Assembly (NCBI GenBank): GCA_019116045.1
Contig: DXCK01000062.1
Coordinates: 1 to 47,652 of the forward strand
Source of the DNA: Candidatus Bacteroides merdipullorum
GTDB taxonomy: Bacteria; Bacteroidota; Bacteroidia; Bacteroidales; Bacteroidaceae
DNA length: 47,652 bases
Direction: 5' to 3'
Shown: positions 1-8,894 of the stretch, piece after piece
Layout: each line of letters starts with the position of its first letter
Position numbering within the stretch: the first letter of the stretch is position 1
Translations under genes and position numbers: made by a program
Notes under the pieces: model-generated
What the model saw: only the letters and a program-made list of their open reading frames with translations
Database searches by the model: none
What the model was told of the DNA's origin: nothing

Positions 1-834
1 GCCACCGCCTCCGCCCCCGCGATGCTTCTGGATGGCCCCGCGTATCAACTCGAACAGGATAGGCCCGAAGTCCATCTGAAGCTTGAACTTGTTGAACTTA
101 TAGTAGGGCGCCACGATGGGCAGCGTCTCCCACCGCCCCGTCAGGCTGTTGTAGAACGTCTGCGCGCCCACCTCCAGGCCGAAGCGGTCGGTGAATCCCA
201 TGCCCACCGTGCCACCCGCCCCGTAGGACGGCCGCCCCGTGAAGTCGCCGAAGCCCACGCCGCCGAACGTGCGGAAGTAGAGCCGGTCTTGCGCCTCGTA
301 CACCATCTGTGCCGACAGACCGAACGACTGGCCCGTGAAGTACGCCGTGTTCATCTTCACCGCGTCGGCCATCACCTGCAGCGTCAGCCGGTCGTTCAGT
401 TCGCCCTGCCAGCCCAAGGCCGCCGCGTTGAACCGCCCGATGCCGGGCACGCTGCGCTGTTCGCCCCGCCCGACGATGTAGCCTGGCTCCAGCAGCCACA
501 TGGCCCCGCCGGTGGAGTAGTCGCCCTTGTGCAGCAGCGAGGGGTTGACGTGATAGGGCAGGGCGGGTATCACGGGCAGGCGCCGCGACGACGAAGGCTG
601 GTCGACGGGCAGGTGGCGCAGCGAGGGCAGCTCGCTGTTGAGCGTAGCCAGGCTGTCGAACGCTACGGTCGGGCCCGGGTGGTAGAGGCGGGTGCGGAGG
701 GTGTCGGGGCGCACGCGCAGGCTGTCTTCCTGCTGGGCGGAAAGATGGGTGGCCGACGTTGCCGCCAGCATCAGCAACAGCAGGAGGCGGCGGAACAGGC
801 GTTGGGCGGACGGCTTTCGAAGCAGATGTCTCAT
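1..834 (-). CDS. Secreted protein of unknown function, 3' end cut by the window
   Basis: Unrecognised protein. Reading from the ATG at 834 gives 278 codons without a stop. The N-terminus has basic residues, then a hydrophobic stretch (LLLLMLAATSATHLSAQQ), which reads as a signal peptide ending near residue 35. The rest alternates short polar and aromatic segments with many Gly residues (for example TFGGVGFGDF), as expected of an outer-membrane beta-barrel or another surface beta protein, but no family motif is evident. The visible C-terminal part ends in a run of at least six glycines, and the true C-terminus lies outside the window. A TAACTTTG promoter box lies about 35 bases upstream. The gene is separated from the dut-envC operon by a hairpin, so it is probably transcribed on its own. 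Confidence is high that it is a gene and low on function. Confidence 0.7.
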   Translation of the reverse strand, partial: MRHLLRKPSAQRLFRRLLLLLMLAATSATHLSAQQEDSLRVRPDTLRTRLYHPGPTVAFDSLATLNSELPSLRHLPVDQPSSSRRLPVIPALPYHVNPSLLHKGDYSTGGAMWLLEPGYIVGRGEQRSVPGIGRFNAAALGWQGELNDRLTLQVMADAVKMNTAYFTGQSFGLSAQMVYEAQDRLYFRTFGGVGFGDFTGRPSYGAGGTVGMGFTDRFGLEVGAQTFYNSLTGRWETLPIVAPYYKFNKFKLQMDFGPILFELIRGAIQKHRGGGGGG

Positions 835-868
835 AACGCTGGTTTTAGGGTAAAGTTTTTAAGATAAA

Positions 869-876
869 CAAAGTTA
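869..876 (-). promoter_or_regulatory. Promoter -7 box of the secreted-protein gene
   Basis: Read on the minus strand this is TAACTTTG, an exact match to the Bacteroidales TAnnTTTG -7 element, 35 bases upstream of the ATG at 834. No clear TTG -33 element sits 19-20 bases further up. Confidence 0.45.
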
Positions 877-883
877 GTAAAAC

Positions 884-939
884 TTCCGCCCGGCTGCCCT
901 TTTCGGTAAGACTATTTAAGATAAAACTGCCGGGCGGAA
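884..939 (-). terminator. Hairpin between the envC-like gene and the next gene, likely terminator
   Basis: An 11-base perfect inverted repeat (TTCCGCCCGGC at 884-894, GCCGGGCGGAA at 929-939) with a 34-base loop lies just after the stop of the EnvC-like gene. On the minus strand it is followed by GTTTTACTAACTTTG, a U-rich stretch that also contains the -7 box of the next gene. The loop is long for an intrinsic terminator, so the call is tentative. Confidence 0.45.
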
Positions 940-954
940 CAGGACCATCGCCGG

Positions 955-2247
955 TCACAGCGCCAGCCACTGCTCGGGGTTGAGCTTCTGCGTCTCGCGC
1001 CGCAACTGGAAGTGCAGCACGGTGCGTCCGCCGTTGGCCCCGTCGCTGAAGACGTCGCCCAGCGGTTGGCGTGCCTTCACCTCGTCGCCCGCCTTTACCA
1101 CGGCTTGCGCCAGGTTGCAGTAGACCGAGATGTATTCGCCGTGGCGCACCAGCACGTTGGTCAGCCCGTTCAGTTGGAAGACGGCTGCCACCCGCCCGTC
1201 GAACACGGCGCGTGCCTGTGCGCCCGGTTGTCCCTGGAGGTCGATGCCTTTGTTGTCCAGCACGACGTTGCGCATGACGGAGTATCGGCCGTAGTGTCCG
1301 GTGAGCACGTAGGGCCCGCTGATGGGGACGGGCAGGCGGCCGCGGTTGGAGGCGAAGGAGCCTGTCAGGCGGTGGTCGGAGCGGTCTGTGACGTATTGTT
1401 TTTCTGGTTTCTGCGCCGGGGTGCCGGGCTTGTCGGCCGATTGCTTGCGCCGTCGTTCGGCTTCGGCCTTGCGTTTTTTCTCTTCGGCCAGGGCTTGTTG
1501 GCGGGCTTTCTCTATCTCTTCGGCGATGAGCCGGTCGATGCGTTCGTTCAGTTGCTGTGCCTCGCGGCGCTGGCGTGTCAGTTCGCGTTGCAGTTCGCGC
1601 TGCTTGCGTTGCAGTTTCCCGACCAGTTCCGTCTTCTCCTGTTCCTTGGCTTGCAGGGTGCGCATTTCTTGTTCGCGGTCTTTCAGCAAGTCTCCTTTGG
1701 TTTCGCGCAGTTTCAGCATCTGGGCGTGGCGCTGGTCAATCTGCTTGCGTTGCTGTGCGATGTCTTCGCCCTGTCGCCGCTGGTAGTCGGCATATTCGCG
1801 CACGTAGCGCAGCCGGCGGTACATCTGTCCGAGTCCGTCGGCCGAGAAGATGAAGAGCAGCTTCTCCTGGATGCTGGGGCTGTGGTGTTGCAGGTAGCGC
1901 ACGGAGGCGGCATATCGTTCTTGTTTCTGTTTCAGCTCGTTCTTCAGTTGTCCGATGCGTTGCTCCAGCCGTCGCAGCTCGTTGTCCAGCGAGTCCAGCT
2001 CCAGTCCGAGTGTCCGGATGTATCGTTTTCGTTCTTCCACCTGGCTGTTCAGTGCGGCCAGTGCGTCGAGCTGGCTGCGGGCGTCGTCGGTGGTGGTTTT
2101 CAGCAGGGCTTCTGACTGTGCGATGCGTTGTTGCAGCCCGGCGCGGCGTTGGCGCAGTTGGCCGATGGCGGGGCTGTCGGCCTGTGCCAGCAGGTCGGCC
2201 GCCGGCAGCAGGAGCAGGAGGGTGAGGAGGAGCGTCAGCCGTGTCAT
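955..2247 (-). CDS. EnvC-like murein hydrolase activator with degenerate M23/LytM domain
   Basis: 430 residues from the ATG at 2247. This start overlaps the stop of the upstream DUF4292 gene in an ATGA and leads straight into a signal peptide (MTRLTLLLTLLLLLPAADLLA). The open frame upstream is an extension through other genes. Roughly residues 25-265 form a long Arg/Gln/Glu-rich coiled coil, followed by a Lys/Arg/Glu linker and a C-terminal M23 (LytM) domain from about 320. The zinc-peptidase residues are mostly gone: HxxxD reads NKGID, the catalytic YxHL reads YCNL, and HxH reads VLH. Coiled coil plus dead LytM is the EnvC plan; EnvC-type proteins activate amidases for cell separation. Expected in the periplasm. 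It is the last gene of the dut operon. Confidence 0.85.
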   Translation of the reverse strand: MTRLTLLLTLLLLLPAADLLAQADSPAIGQLRQRRAGLQQRIAQSEALLKTTTDDARSQLDALAALNSQVEERKRYIRTLGLELDSLDNELRRLEQRIGQLKNELKQKQERYAASVRYLQHHSPSIQEKLLFIFSADGLGQMYRRLRYVREYADYQRRQGEDIAQQRKQIDQRHAQMLKLRETKGDLLKDREQEMRTLQAKEQEKTELVGKLQRKQRELQRELTRQRREAQQLNERIDRLIAEEIEKARQQALAEEKKRKAEAERRRKQSADKPGTPAQKPEKQYVTDRSDHRLTGSFASNRGRLPVPISGPYVLTGHYGRYSVMRNVVLDNKGIDLQGQPGAQARAVFDGRVAAVFQLNGLTNVLVRHGEYISVYCNLAQAVVKAGDEVKARQPLGDVFSDGANGGRTVLHFQLRRETQKLNPEQWLAL

Positions 2248-2864
2248 AGGTTCATGAGCAGGTGCAGCAGTTCGTGCCAGGAGACTTCCTGGTAGCGGTC
2301 GGACAGTCGGGTGGGCTCGAGGTCGAAGGGGCGTGTGCTGAAGTCGCTCAGCTCGATTTTGCCTTGTTCGATGTCCGTCAGCCCCAGTTCTTCGGCTGTG
2401 ACGACGGTCTTGCCTCCGGGTTGTGCGGCGTCGCAGATGAGTTTTTCCAGGTGTGCGAAGTCGGCTTTGCGGGGCAGTATGGTTTTCAGTTCGTCGCGGG
2501 TGGCGCGGACGTAGCGGCGGCCCATGCGGTCGACGAGCAGGACGTGGTCGGGTGTCACTTCCACGCGGGCCACCTCGGTGCGGAGGATGGGCATGAGGAA
2601 GGACAGTTGGGCGCGTTCGCCCCGGCGCAGCTTCAGGGTGCCGTTGACGGTGAGTACGGATTGTTTGCTGGGCACGGTGAGCTTGACTTTGGCCGACAGG
2701 CAGGCGCTCTGCGTGGCCGTCTCTCGGGCGGTTTGTTTCGACGTGCGGCATCCGGCCAGGCAGAGCAGCAGGGCGGCTGCCAGGGCCAGGGCGATGCGGG
2801 GGATGTTACGGTTGTGCCGGGTGTGCGGCGTTTGTGGCTTTTTCTCCATCTTCGTGGTTGTCAT
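2244..2864 (-). CDS. DUF4292 family lipoprotein
   Basis: 206 residues. The N-terminus has a long basic segment, then a hydrophobic stretch ending in a lipobox (LCLAGC), so it should be a lipoprotein. The remainder (for example LKLRRGERAQLSFLMP and VEVTPDHVLLVDRMGRRYV) matches the DUF4292 pattern, a family resembling outer-membrane carrier proteins of the LolA/LolB type; that resemblance is from memory. The start is uncertain: 2864 overlaps the TPR gene by 59 bases, and MEKK at 2849 would overlap by 44. The stop overlaps the next gene's ATG as ATGA. The position between a TPR protein and an EnvC-like protein suggests a cell-envelope role. Confidence 0.75.
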   Translation of the reverse strand: MTTTKMEKKPQTPHTRHNRNIPRIALALAAALLLCLAGCRTSKQTARETATQSACLSAKVKLTVPSKQSVLTVNGTLKLRRGERAQLSFLMPILRTEVARVEVTPDHVLLVDRMGRRYVRATRDELKTILPRKADFAHLEKLICDAAQPGGKTVVTAEELGLTDIEQGKIELSDFSTRPFDLEPTRLSDRYQEVSWHELLHLLMNL

Positions 2865-4617
2865 AGGGGATGTATTTCTTTTTGCTTATTTTTCGTTCCA
2901 GTGTTTCGTTGTTGATTCCCATCGTGCGTGCCTTTTGCCAGAGTTCGAGGGCTCGGTCGGGGTCTCCTGTCATGTAGTAGATGTCGCCCGCGTGTTCCAC
3001 GATGCCGGCGCTGATGGCGTCTTTCTGTTCGCTCAGCAGGGCGTTGTCGATGTAGATGCGTGCCTCGTCGTAGCGTCCTTTTTCGAAGAGTATCCAGGCG
3101 TAGGTGTCGAGGTAGGTGGGGTTTTCGGGCTCGGCCTTGATGGTTTTGTAGCTCATTTCTTCGGCTCGGTCCAGGTCGCGGCGTTCGAGCGAGAGGTAGT
3201 AGGCGTAGTTGTTCAGGGCTGGGATGTTGTCGGGATAGTAGACCAGGGCCGAGTCGTAGGCGGCGTAGGCTTGGCTGGGTTGTTTGAGGGCGTAGTGTGC
3301 GTCGCCCATGATGGTGAGGAAGTCTGAGAGGACTTCTTTCTTGGTGCCTTTGGCGGCTTGTTTCAGGGCTCGGCGGCAGAGGTCGACGACGTCGGCGTAG
3401 CGTTCTTCCTGGTTGTAGGCGATGGCCAGGTAGAGGTAGAACTCGGGCCGTTCGGGGCTGGCCACGATGCCTCCTTCGCAGAGTCGGCGCACGGCTGTGG
3501 TGTCTTCGGTCCGGATGGCTTCGCCCAGCAGGGTCATGCGTGCGGCGGTGTTGGCGGGGTCGGTGTCGAGCACGTGTTGCAGGACGGGCAGGGCTTGTTG
3601 CTGCTTGTTCTTCGCGTAGAGGTATTGGACGTAGAGCAGGGGCAGTTGGGTGTCGTCGGGTTCTTGTTGCAGCATCCGGTCGAAGAGTCGGATGATGCGG
3701 GTGCTGTCGGTTCCGGCTTGTTCGTTTTCAACGATGAGCTGGCGCATGACCAGCAGTTTGGTGTCCGAGGGGACGCGGCGGTTCATCAGCAGTGTGTCGA
3801 TTTGCTGCCGGTAGCGTTCGTCCTGTCCTGTTTCTTGGTAGTAGTTGGCCAGCGAGTAGAGGGCCATGGCGTTGTCGGGTTCCGTGTCCAGCACCTGTCG
3901 GTAGAGGTTGTAGGCTTCTTTCTTGCGGCCGTTTTGCAGGTAGGCGTCGCCCAGGATGACTTGGTAGCGGGTGTCCATGGGGTATTCCTTGACCAAGCTT
4001 TCTATCTCGCGGAAGGCATGTTTGTGGTCTTTCTTCTGGAGGTAGATGCGGAACTTCTCCATGGTCAGTTCTTCGGTCTTGCCGGTGCGTTGTTCCAGCC
4101 GGTCGAGCGCGTCCAGTTCTTGGTCGTATGCCTGCGTGCGGTTGTAGAGGTCCAGCAGGTTGTAGAGGGGGTCGAGCTTGTCGGGAAACTGGCGGGTCAT
4201 TTCTTCCAGCAGGGCGATGGTTTTGTCCGTGCTGCCTTGTTGCTGGTAGAGGTTGGCCAGTCCTTGGGCGTACCAGTAGTTGTCGGGCGCGTAGGCTCGG
4301 GCTTGTTCCATGGTGCTGACGGCCAGGCTGTCTTGCTTGAGGTAGACGTAGTATTGCGCCAGTTCGTAGAGTGCCGAGGCCGAGCGGGGCTGTATGCTGA
4401 GGCAGTGTTGCAGCAGGTCGAAGGCTGCGTCGAGCTTGCCTTGGCCTTTCTGGCGGATGGATTCGAGGAAGTAGTAGTCGAAGCGCCGTTGTTCGTCGGC
4501 ACGCAGGCTGTCGCCCGTGGCGGTTGCGGCAGTTGCCCGCCCGAAGGCCAGGCAGCCGAGGATGGCGGCCAGCAGTATCAGTTTTCTTTTCATAAGCTTG
4601 AGGGGTTGCAGGTTCAT
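2806..4617 (-). CDS. Secreted tetratricopeptide-repeat protein
   Basis: 603 residues from the ATG at 4617, which overlaps the dut stop as ATGA; MKRK at 4593 is an alternative start. A signal peptide ([21 protein letters not shown]) is followed by about a dozen TPR-like helix pairs. Typical repeat signatures are visible, such as [34 protein letters not shown] and [18 protein letters not shown], with the A..Y..A spacing. No enzyme motif is present. TPR solenoids act as protein-protein scaffolds; this one is probably periplasmic or anchored at the outer membrane. The open frame running up to 5238 crosses dut in another frame and is not the real start. It is the second gene of the dut operon. Confidence 0.8.
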   Translation of the reverse strand: MNLQPLKLMKRKLILLAAILGCLAFGRATAATATGDSLRADEQRRFDYYFLESIRQKGQGKLDAAFDLLQHCLSIQPRSASALYELAQYYVYLKQDSLAVSTMEQARAYAPDNYWYAQGLANLYQQQGSTDKTIALLEEMTRQFPDKLDPLYNLLDLYNRTQAYDQELDALDRLEQRTGKTEELTMEKFRIYLQKKDHKHAFREIESLVKEYPMDTRYQVILGDAYLQNGRKKEAYNLYRQVLDTEPDNAMALYSLANYYQETGQDERYRQQIDTLLMNRRVPSDTKLLVMRQLIVENEQAGTDSTRIIRLFDRMLQQEPDDTQLPLLYVQYLYAKNKQQQALPVLQHVLDTDPANTAARMTLLGEAIRTEDTTAVRRLCEGGIVASPERPEFYLYLAIAYNQEERYADVVDLCRRALKQAAKGTKKEVLSDFLTIMGDAHYALKQPSQAYAAYDSALVYYPDNIPALNNYAYYLSLERRDLDRAEEMSYKTIKAEPENPTYLDTYAWILFEKGRYDEARIYIDNALLSEQKDAISAGIVEHAGDIYYMTGDPDRALELWQKARTMGINNETLERKISKKKYIPYDNHEDGEKATNAAHPAQP

Positions 4618-5051
4618 TGTTTCCCGGTGTGTCCGAATCCTCCTTCGCCCCGTTCGGTCTCGTCCAGCGTCTGGGCGGGTTGCCACAGGGCCTGTTCGTG
4701 GCGGGCGATGACCATCTGCGCGATGCGTTCGCCGTCTTGGATGACGAAGGGCGTGTCCGACAGGTTGACCAGTATGACGCGTATCTCGCCCCGGTAGTCG
4801 GCGTCGATGGTGCCGGGTGCGTTGAGCACGGTGATGCCCTGCTTCAGTGCCAGTCCGCTGCGCGGCCGTACCTGTGCTTCGTAGCCCGGGGGCAGGGCGA
4901 TGTAGAGGCCGGTGGGCACGAGGCAGCGTTGCAGGGGGGCCAGGGTGATGGGTTCGGCCAGGTCGGCGCGCAGGTCCATGCCGGCGGACAGGGGGGTGGC
5001 GTAGGCGGGAAGCGGGTGCTTCGAACGGTTGATGATGGGGATGGTCAGCAT
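4614..5051 (-). CDS. dut: dUTP diphosphatase (dUTPase)
   Basis: 145 residues, the usual length for a trimeric dUTPase. It hydrolyses dUTP to dUMP and pyrophosphate, keeping uracil out of DNA and feeding thymidylate synthesis. The conserved motifs appear in order: AGMDLRADL (motif 1), RPRSGLALK (motif 2), [14 protein letters not shown] (motif 3, with the catalytic Asp), and [12 protein letters not shown] at the C-terminus (motif 5, the glycine-rich lid). The start MLTIPI at 5051 fits the family; the open frame extends to 5213 but that stretch is not family-like. First gene of the operon dut-TPR-DUF4292-envC. Such dut/envelope clustering is, from memory, common in Bacteroides. Confidence 0.95.
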   Translation of the reverse strand: MLTIPIINRSKHPLPAYATPLSAGMDLRADLAEPITLAPLQRCLVPTGLYIALPPGYEAQVRPRSGLALKQGITVLNAPGTIDADYRGEIRVILVNLSDTPFVIQDGERIAQMVIARHEQALWQPAQTLDETERGEGGFGHTGKQ

Positions 5052-5177
5052 ATCTGTTTCGTTTTTTAATGAATGTCGGGCCGTGGGCGGCGGTTTGACC
5101 GGGACAAAGGGGGTGCGGAGGGGTTTTGCGCCTGCCGCCTGTAGCCGGGTCGGCCCGTGGCCGGAGATTTTTTCCGG

Positions 5178-5185
5178 CGAAAGTA
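5178..5185 (-). promoter_or_regulatory. Possible -7 box of the dut operon
   Basis: On the minus strand the sequence is TACTTTCG, one mismatch from TAnnTTTG, 127 bases upstream of dut. No convincing -33 element. This divergent region (5052-5267) lies between dut and dgt. Confidence 0.3.
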
Positions 5186-5267
5186 CGGATTTTATGGCAG
5201 AATAGTGATACATTTGCAGTTAAATAATAACAAAGCATCTGATTAGAGACCCTTTTAGAGACCCGTT

Positions 5268-6614
5268 ATGGACTGGCATACCCTACTTTCGGCCAAGCGC
5301 CTGGGCTTGGAGCAGTATCACCGCGACCATCCCGAGAACCGTTCGGAGTTTCAGCGCGACTACGACCGCCTGGTCTTCTCCGCCCCCTTCCGCCGCTTGC
5401 AGAACAAGACGCAGGTGTTTCCCCTGCCGGGCAGCGTCTTTGTGCACAACCGGCTGACGCACAGCCTGGAGGTGTCGTGCGTGGGGCGTTCGCTGGGCAA
5501 CGACGTGGCACGCCTGCTGGTGGGCCGCCATCCCGAGCTGGCCGCGACGTATGTGCCCGAGATTGGCGCCGTCGTTTCCGCCGCCTGCCTGGCACACGAC
5601 CTGGGCAACCCGCCCTTCGGCCATTCGGGCGAGCGGGCCATCTCGACCTTCTTCTCCGAAGGGCGGGGGCAGTCGCTGCGCCATCCGCAGCCCGACGGCT
5701 CGTGCCTGACGGCGGAGCAGTGGGAAGACTTGACGCACTTCGAGGGCAATGCCAACGCCTTCCGACTCTTGACCCACCAGTTTGAGGGACGGAGGCAGGG
5801 AGGCTTCGTGCTGACCTATACGACGCTGGCCAGCATTGTGAAATATCCTTACGCCTCGTCGCTGGCGGGGACGAAGTCAAAGTTCGGATTTTTTACCACG
5901 GAGGAAGACACCTTCCGGCGCATTGCCGACGAGCTGGGGATGCGCCGGCTGCAAGACAGTCCCCTGCGCTATGCCCGCCACCCGCTGGTCTATCTGGTGG
6001 AGGCGGCAGACGACATCTGCTACCAGATTATGGACATCGAAGACGCCTACAAGCTGAAGTTGCTGACGCTGGACGAGACGCGCGAACTGCTGCTGTCGTT
6101 CTTCGACGACGAGCGGCGCCGCCGCCGGCTGGACACGCTGCGCATCGTGGCCGACCGCAACGAGCAGATTGCCTACCTGCGCTCCAGCGTCATCGGCCTG
6201 CTCATCGGCGAGTGCACCCGCGCCTTTGTGGACAACGAAGAGGCGCTGCTCGAAGGCACGTTCGACGGGCCCCTCATCCGCCGCATCTCTCCGCGCCCGG
6301 CCCAGGCCTACGCCCGCTGCTCGGAGCTGGCGCGCGAGCGCATCTACCGCTCGAAAGACGTGCTGGACATCGAGCTGGCCGGTTTCCGCATCATCAGCAC
6401 CCTGCTCGAACTGATGCTCGACGCCGTGCGCGCCCCGCAGAAGGCCTATTCGCAGTTGCTCATCAACCGCGTCTCCAGCCAGTACGCCATCCGCGCCGAG
6501 GGGCTGTACGAGCGCGTGCAGGCCGTCTTGGACTACATCTCGGGGATGACCGACGTCTTTGCCCTCGACCTCTACCGGAAAATAAACGGCAACAGCCTGC
6601 CCGAAATCTCCTGA
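5268..6614 (+). CDS. dgt: dGTP triphosphohydrolase (dGTPase, HD superfamily)
   Basis: 448 residues. It hydrolyses dGTP (or other dNTPs) to the nucleoside and triphosphate, so it helps balance nucleotide pools. The HD metal site is visible: H65 in NRLTHSLEVS and H110-D111 in CLAHDLGNPPFGHSGE, with a later Asp in EAADDICYQIMD. The N-terminal FRRLQNKTQVF signature is also typical. The start MDWHTLL fits homologues. It stands alone, divergent from dut, which also acts on dNTP pools, and its stop is one base from the stop of upp. Confidence 0.93.
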   Translation: MDWHTLLSAKRLGLEQYHRDHPENRSEFQRDYDRLVFSAPFRRLQNKTQVFPLPGSVFVHNRLTHSLEVSCVGRSLGNDVARLLVGRHPELAATYVPEIGAVVSAACLAHDLGNPPFGHSGERAISTFFSEGRGQSLRHPQPDGSCLTAEQWEDLTHFEGNANAFRLLTHQFEGRRQGGFVLTYTTLASIVKYPYASSLAGTKSKFGFFTTEEDTFRRIADELGMRRLQDSPLRYARHPLVYLVEAADDICYQIMDIEDAYKLKLLTLDETRELLLSFFDDERRRRRLDTLRIVADRNEQIAYLRSSVIGLLIGECTRAFVDNEEALLEGTFDGPLIRRISPRPAQAYARCSELARERIYRSKDVLDIELAGFRIISTLLELMLDAVRAPQKAYSQLLINRVSSQYAIRAEGLYERVQAVLDYISGMTDVFALDLYRKINGNSLPEIS

Positions 6615-6615
6615 C

Positions 6616-7275
6616 TCACAGTTTTTCGCCATAGGCCAGGTCGCCCGCGTCGCCCAGCCCCGGCACGATGTACTTGTGCTCGTTCAGCTCCGGGTCGACG
6701 GCCGCGCACCACAGCGTCACGTCGTCCTGCGGGAAGAGCCGCCTCAGGTGCTCCACCCCCTGCTCGGAAGCGATGACGCAGGCGATGAGCAACCGCCGCG
6801 GGGTGCCCTTGGTCAGAAACGCCTTCCACGCCATCTCCAGGCTCTCGCCCGTGGCCAGCATGGGGTCGACCAGCAAGACGGTCTTGCGCGACAGGTCGGG
6901 CGTGGCGATGTACTCCACGTGCACGTCCACCTCGCGGTGCGCCTCGTCCTTGTAGTAGCGGTAGGCCGACACGAAGGCGTTGCCCGCGCGGTCGAACACG
7001 TTCAGGAAGCCCTGGTGCAGCGGCAGCCCCGCGCGGAACACGGTGGCCACGACCAGCTCGTCGTCGGGCGTGCGCACACGGGCCGTGCCCAGCGGCGTCT
7101 CTACACGCTTGGCAGAATAACAGAGCGTGCGGCTCATCTCGTAGGCCATCAGTTCGCCGATGCGCTCGATGTTGCGGCGGAAGCGCATGCGGTCGCCCTG
7201 GATGCGCACATCGCGCAGTTCGGCCACAAATTGGTTCAGTATGGTGTCCGTTTCGGACATGTTGATGACTTTCAT
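6616..7275 (-). CDS. upp: Uracil phosphoribosyltransferase
   Basis: 219 residues. It converts uracil and PRPP to UMP in pyrimidine salvage, in the cytosol. The PRPP-binding loop VDPMLATGES is at residues 137-146, and the C-terminal uracil-binding stretch around VPGLGDAGDLAYG is present. MSETD at 7260 is an alternative start. An exact TACCTTTG -7 box lies about 70 bases upstream. Monocistronic and convergent with dgt, with a single base between the stops and no obvious terminator. Confidence 0.95.
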   Translation of the reverse strand: MKVINMSETDTILNQFVAELRDVRIQGDRMRFRRNIERIGELMAYEMSRTLCYSAKRVETPLGTARVRTPDDELVVATVFRAGLPLHQGFLNVFDRAGNAFVSAYRYYKDEAHREVDVHVEYIATPDLSRKTVLLVDPMLATGESLEMAWKAFLTKGTPRRLLIACVIASEQGVEHLRRLFPQDDVTLWCAAVDPELNEHKYIVPGLGDAGDLAYGEKL

Positions 7276-7346
7276 AACCTATGGTTCTAAACGTTTGTAG
7301 CGGCCAGAATAGGTTTCTGTGCCTTTGTCCTAAATAAAATAATGTG

Positions 7347-7354
7347 CAAAGGTA
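7347..7354 (-). promoter_or_regulatory. upp promoter -7 box
   Basis: Minus-strand TACCTTTG, an exact TAnnTTTG match, 72 bases upstream of the upp ATG. The -33 element is not clear. Confidence 0.55.
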
Positions 7355-7469
7355 ATGCTTTTGTCCGAGAATCCCTTCATCATTCGCGCCCAATCCTGCG
7401 TCACCAACCGCTTGTACGGTATTCTGGGCGGGGGTGCCTCCGATTTAACATTTTTTCATCTTCCCGAAG

Positions 7470-7501
7470 TTGGAAATCAATTTTAATATTTCGTAACTTC
7501 G
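7470..7501 (+). promoter_or_regulatory. Promoter of the 7524-9977 gene pair
   Basis: TTG at 7470-7472, a 21-base spacer, then TAACTTCG at 7494-7501 (one mismatch from TAnnTTTG), ending 22 bases before the ATG at 7524. It would drive the cytosolic protein and the protease together. Confidence 0.5.
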
Positions 7502-7523
7502 AACCGAATCAATACCTCAGAAC

Positions 7524-8873
7524 ATGAAAAAGACCTTGCCCTTCATCCCGCCTGTGGACGACGCCTGCCGGCGTCCGCTGCGCCGCGAAATCTACGAACA
7601 AAGCGTAGAACTGTACGACAACGAACAATACGTCGAGTCGTTCCACCGCCTGCTGGACTACATGAACGACGGCTTCCGCACGCAGTACGGCAACGCCGAC
7701 GGCACCGAGTTCCGCATCCCCCACGGCTCCATCGTGGTGCACATCCGCCTCTCGCCCGAAGCCTTCGACGTAGAGGCCGACTTTCTGAACCTGCCCGAAA
7801 AGAACCGCGTCGCCATGTTGCGCCAAGTGGCCGACCTGAACATCAACAAGCTGCTGCTGGCAGGATTCGTGAAAGAAGGAGACCGCCTGAAGATGCGTTA
7901 CTCCATGCCACCCGGCCAGAGCCACCCGCACAAGATGTATGAACTGCTGCAGAACATCTGCGAGATTGGCGACCGCTATGACGACGAGTTCTGCACCAAG
8001 TTCGGCGCCACGCGCTGCTACGAACCCCAGGTGACGCCCTATCCGGCCGAGCTGCTGGACCGCCTCTACGACGCCTTGCAGACGCTGGGCCGCGAGACAT
8101 TGCAGGCGCTGGACGAATATAACGCGATGAGGGCCTACGGCTACTCGTGGAACGTGCTCGACACGACCTTCTATCAGATTGCCTACTTCGCCCACCCGCA
8201 GGGGCAACTGAGCAACGACCTCGAACGCGCCATCGACGGCATGGACGCCGAACGCCCCGTGGAAGAACTCGTGGCCAAGGGAACCGACTTCCTGAAAAAA
8301 CTGCTGGCCACGCCCAAGGAGCAACTGGCGGCCGACCTCTACTTCGTGGACAAACTCGTCTCCGGACGGCGCAACCCCTCGCTGCAAAACGTGCAGGAAA
8401 TCTTCGGGAACGTCAACGAAGAAGCACGCGCCGCCATACAGGGAGGCAACTACGAACGAGCCGCCGTCCGTCTGCTCTACATCTTCTACGAAACCTATTA
8501 CTACAACGACCTGCCCGCCGAGATTGCCGCCCGCCTGACACGCGCCCTGCAAGAAGCCGGCGGACAGCCCATCGAGCGGGCTGCGGAGATACTGTACGAT
8601 GCCATGGACGACGTCATGGAAGGCAACCTGGACGACACGCCCCTGTTCGACACCTCGGCCCTGCAAGGCAACCCCGCCGCGCAGCAGATGATGGAACAGG
8701 CCGCAGCCGCCGCACAGGCCATGCAGCAGAAGATGCAGCAGCAAATGGCCGGCGAAGACATGGCCCAACTGCAACAACAGATGGCCGACGCCCTGGCCGG
8801 AGGAGACATGCAGGAATATGCCCGCCTGGCCGCCGAAATGCAGCAGAGAATGATGAAAAACCTCTTCAGTTAA
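7524..8873 (+). CDS. Cytosolic protein of unknown function, possible YbjN-like N-terminal domain
   Basis: 449 residues without signal peptide or membrane segment. Residues of about 20-170 look like an alpha/beta domain of the YbjN / type III chaperone-like kind: a strand-rich stretch GSIVVHIRLS, then FLNLPEKNR, then RLKMRYSMP and a closing helix with DRYDDEFCTKFGA. The same order of elements recurs at the C-terminus of the protease encoded next door. The middle is helical (FETYYYNDLP and flanks). The end is a Gln/Met/Ala-rich helix (QQMMEQAAAAAQAMQQKMQQ and on). The protease gene follows after 21 bases, so the two are probably one operon. Function unknown; it may be a partner or substrate of the protease. 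Confidence 0.75.
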   Translation: MKKTLPFIPPVDDACRRPLRREIYEQSVELYDNEQYVESFHRLLDYMNDGFRTQYGNADGTEFRIPHGSIVVHIRLSPEAFDVEADFLNLPEKNRVAMLRQVADLNINKLLLAGFVKEGDRLKMRYSMPPGQSHPHKMYELLQNICEIGDRYDDEFCTKFGATRCYEPQVTPYPAELLDRLYDALQTLGRETLQALDEYNAMRAYGYSWNVLDTTFYQIAYFAHPQGQLSNDLERAIDGMDAERPVEELVAKGTDFLKKLLATPKEQLAADLYFVDKLVSGRRNPSLQNVQEIFGNVNEEARAAIQGGNYERAAVRLLYIFYETYYYNDLPAEIAARLTRALQEAGGQPIERAAEILYDAMDDVMEGNLDDTPLFDTSALQGNPAAQQMMEQAAAAAQAMQQKMQQQMAGEDMAQLQQQMADALAGGDMQEYARLAAEMQQRMMKNLFS

Positions 8874-8894
8874 CCCGAAAAACTTCAGAATAGC

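Noticed and set aside
2248..2751. N-terminal extension of the EnvC-like frame
   Set aside because: Arg/Pro/His-rich stretch overlapping the DUF4292 gene; the signal peptide begins at 2247.
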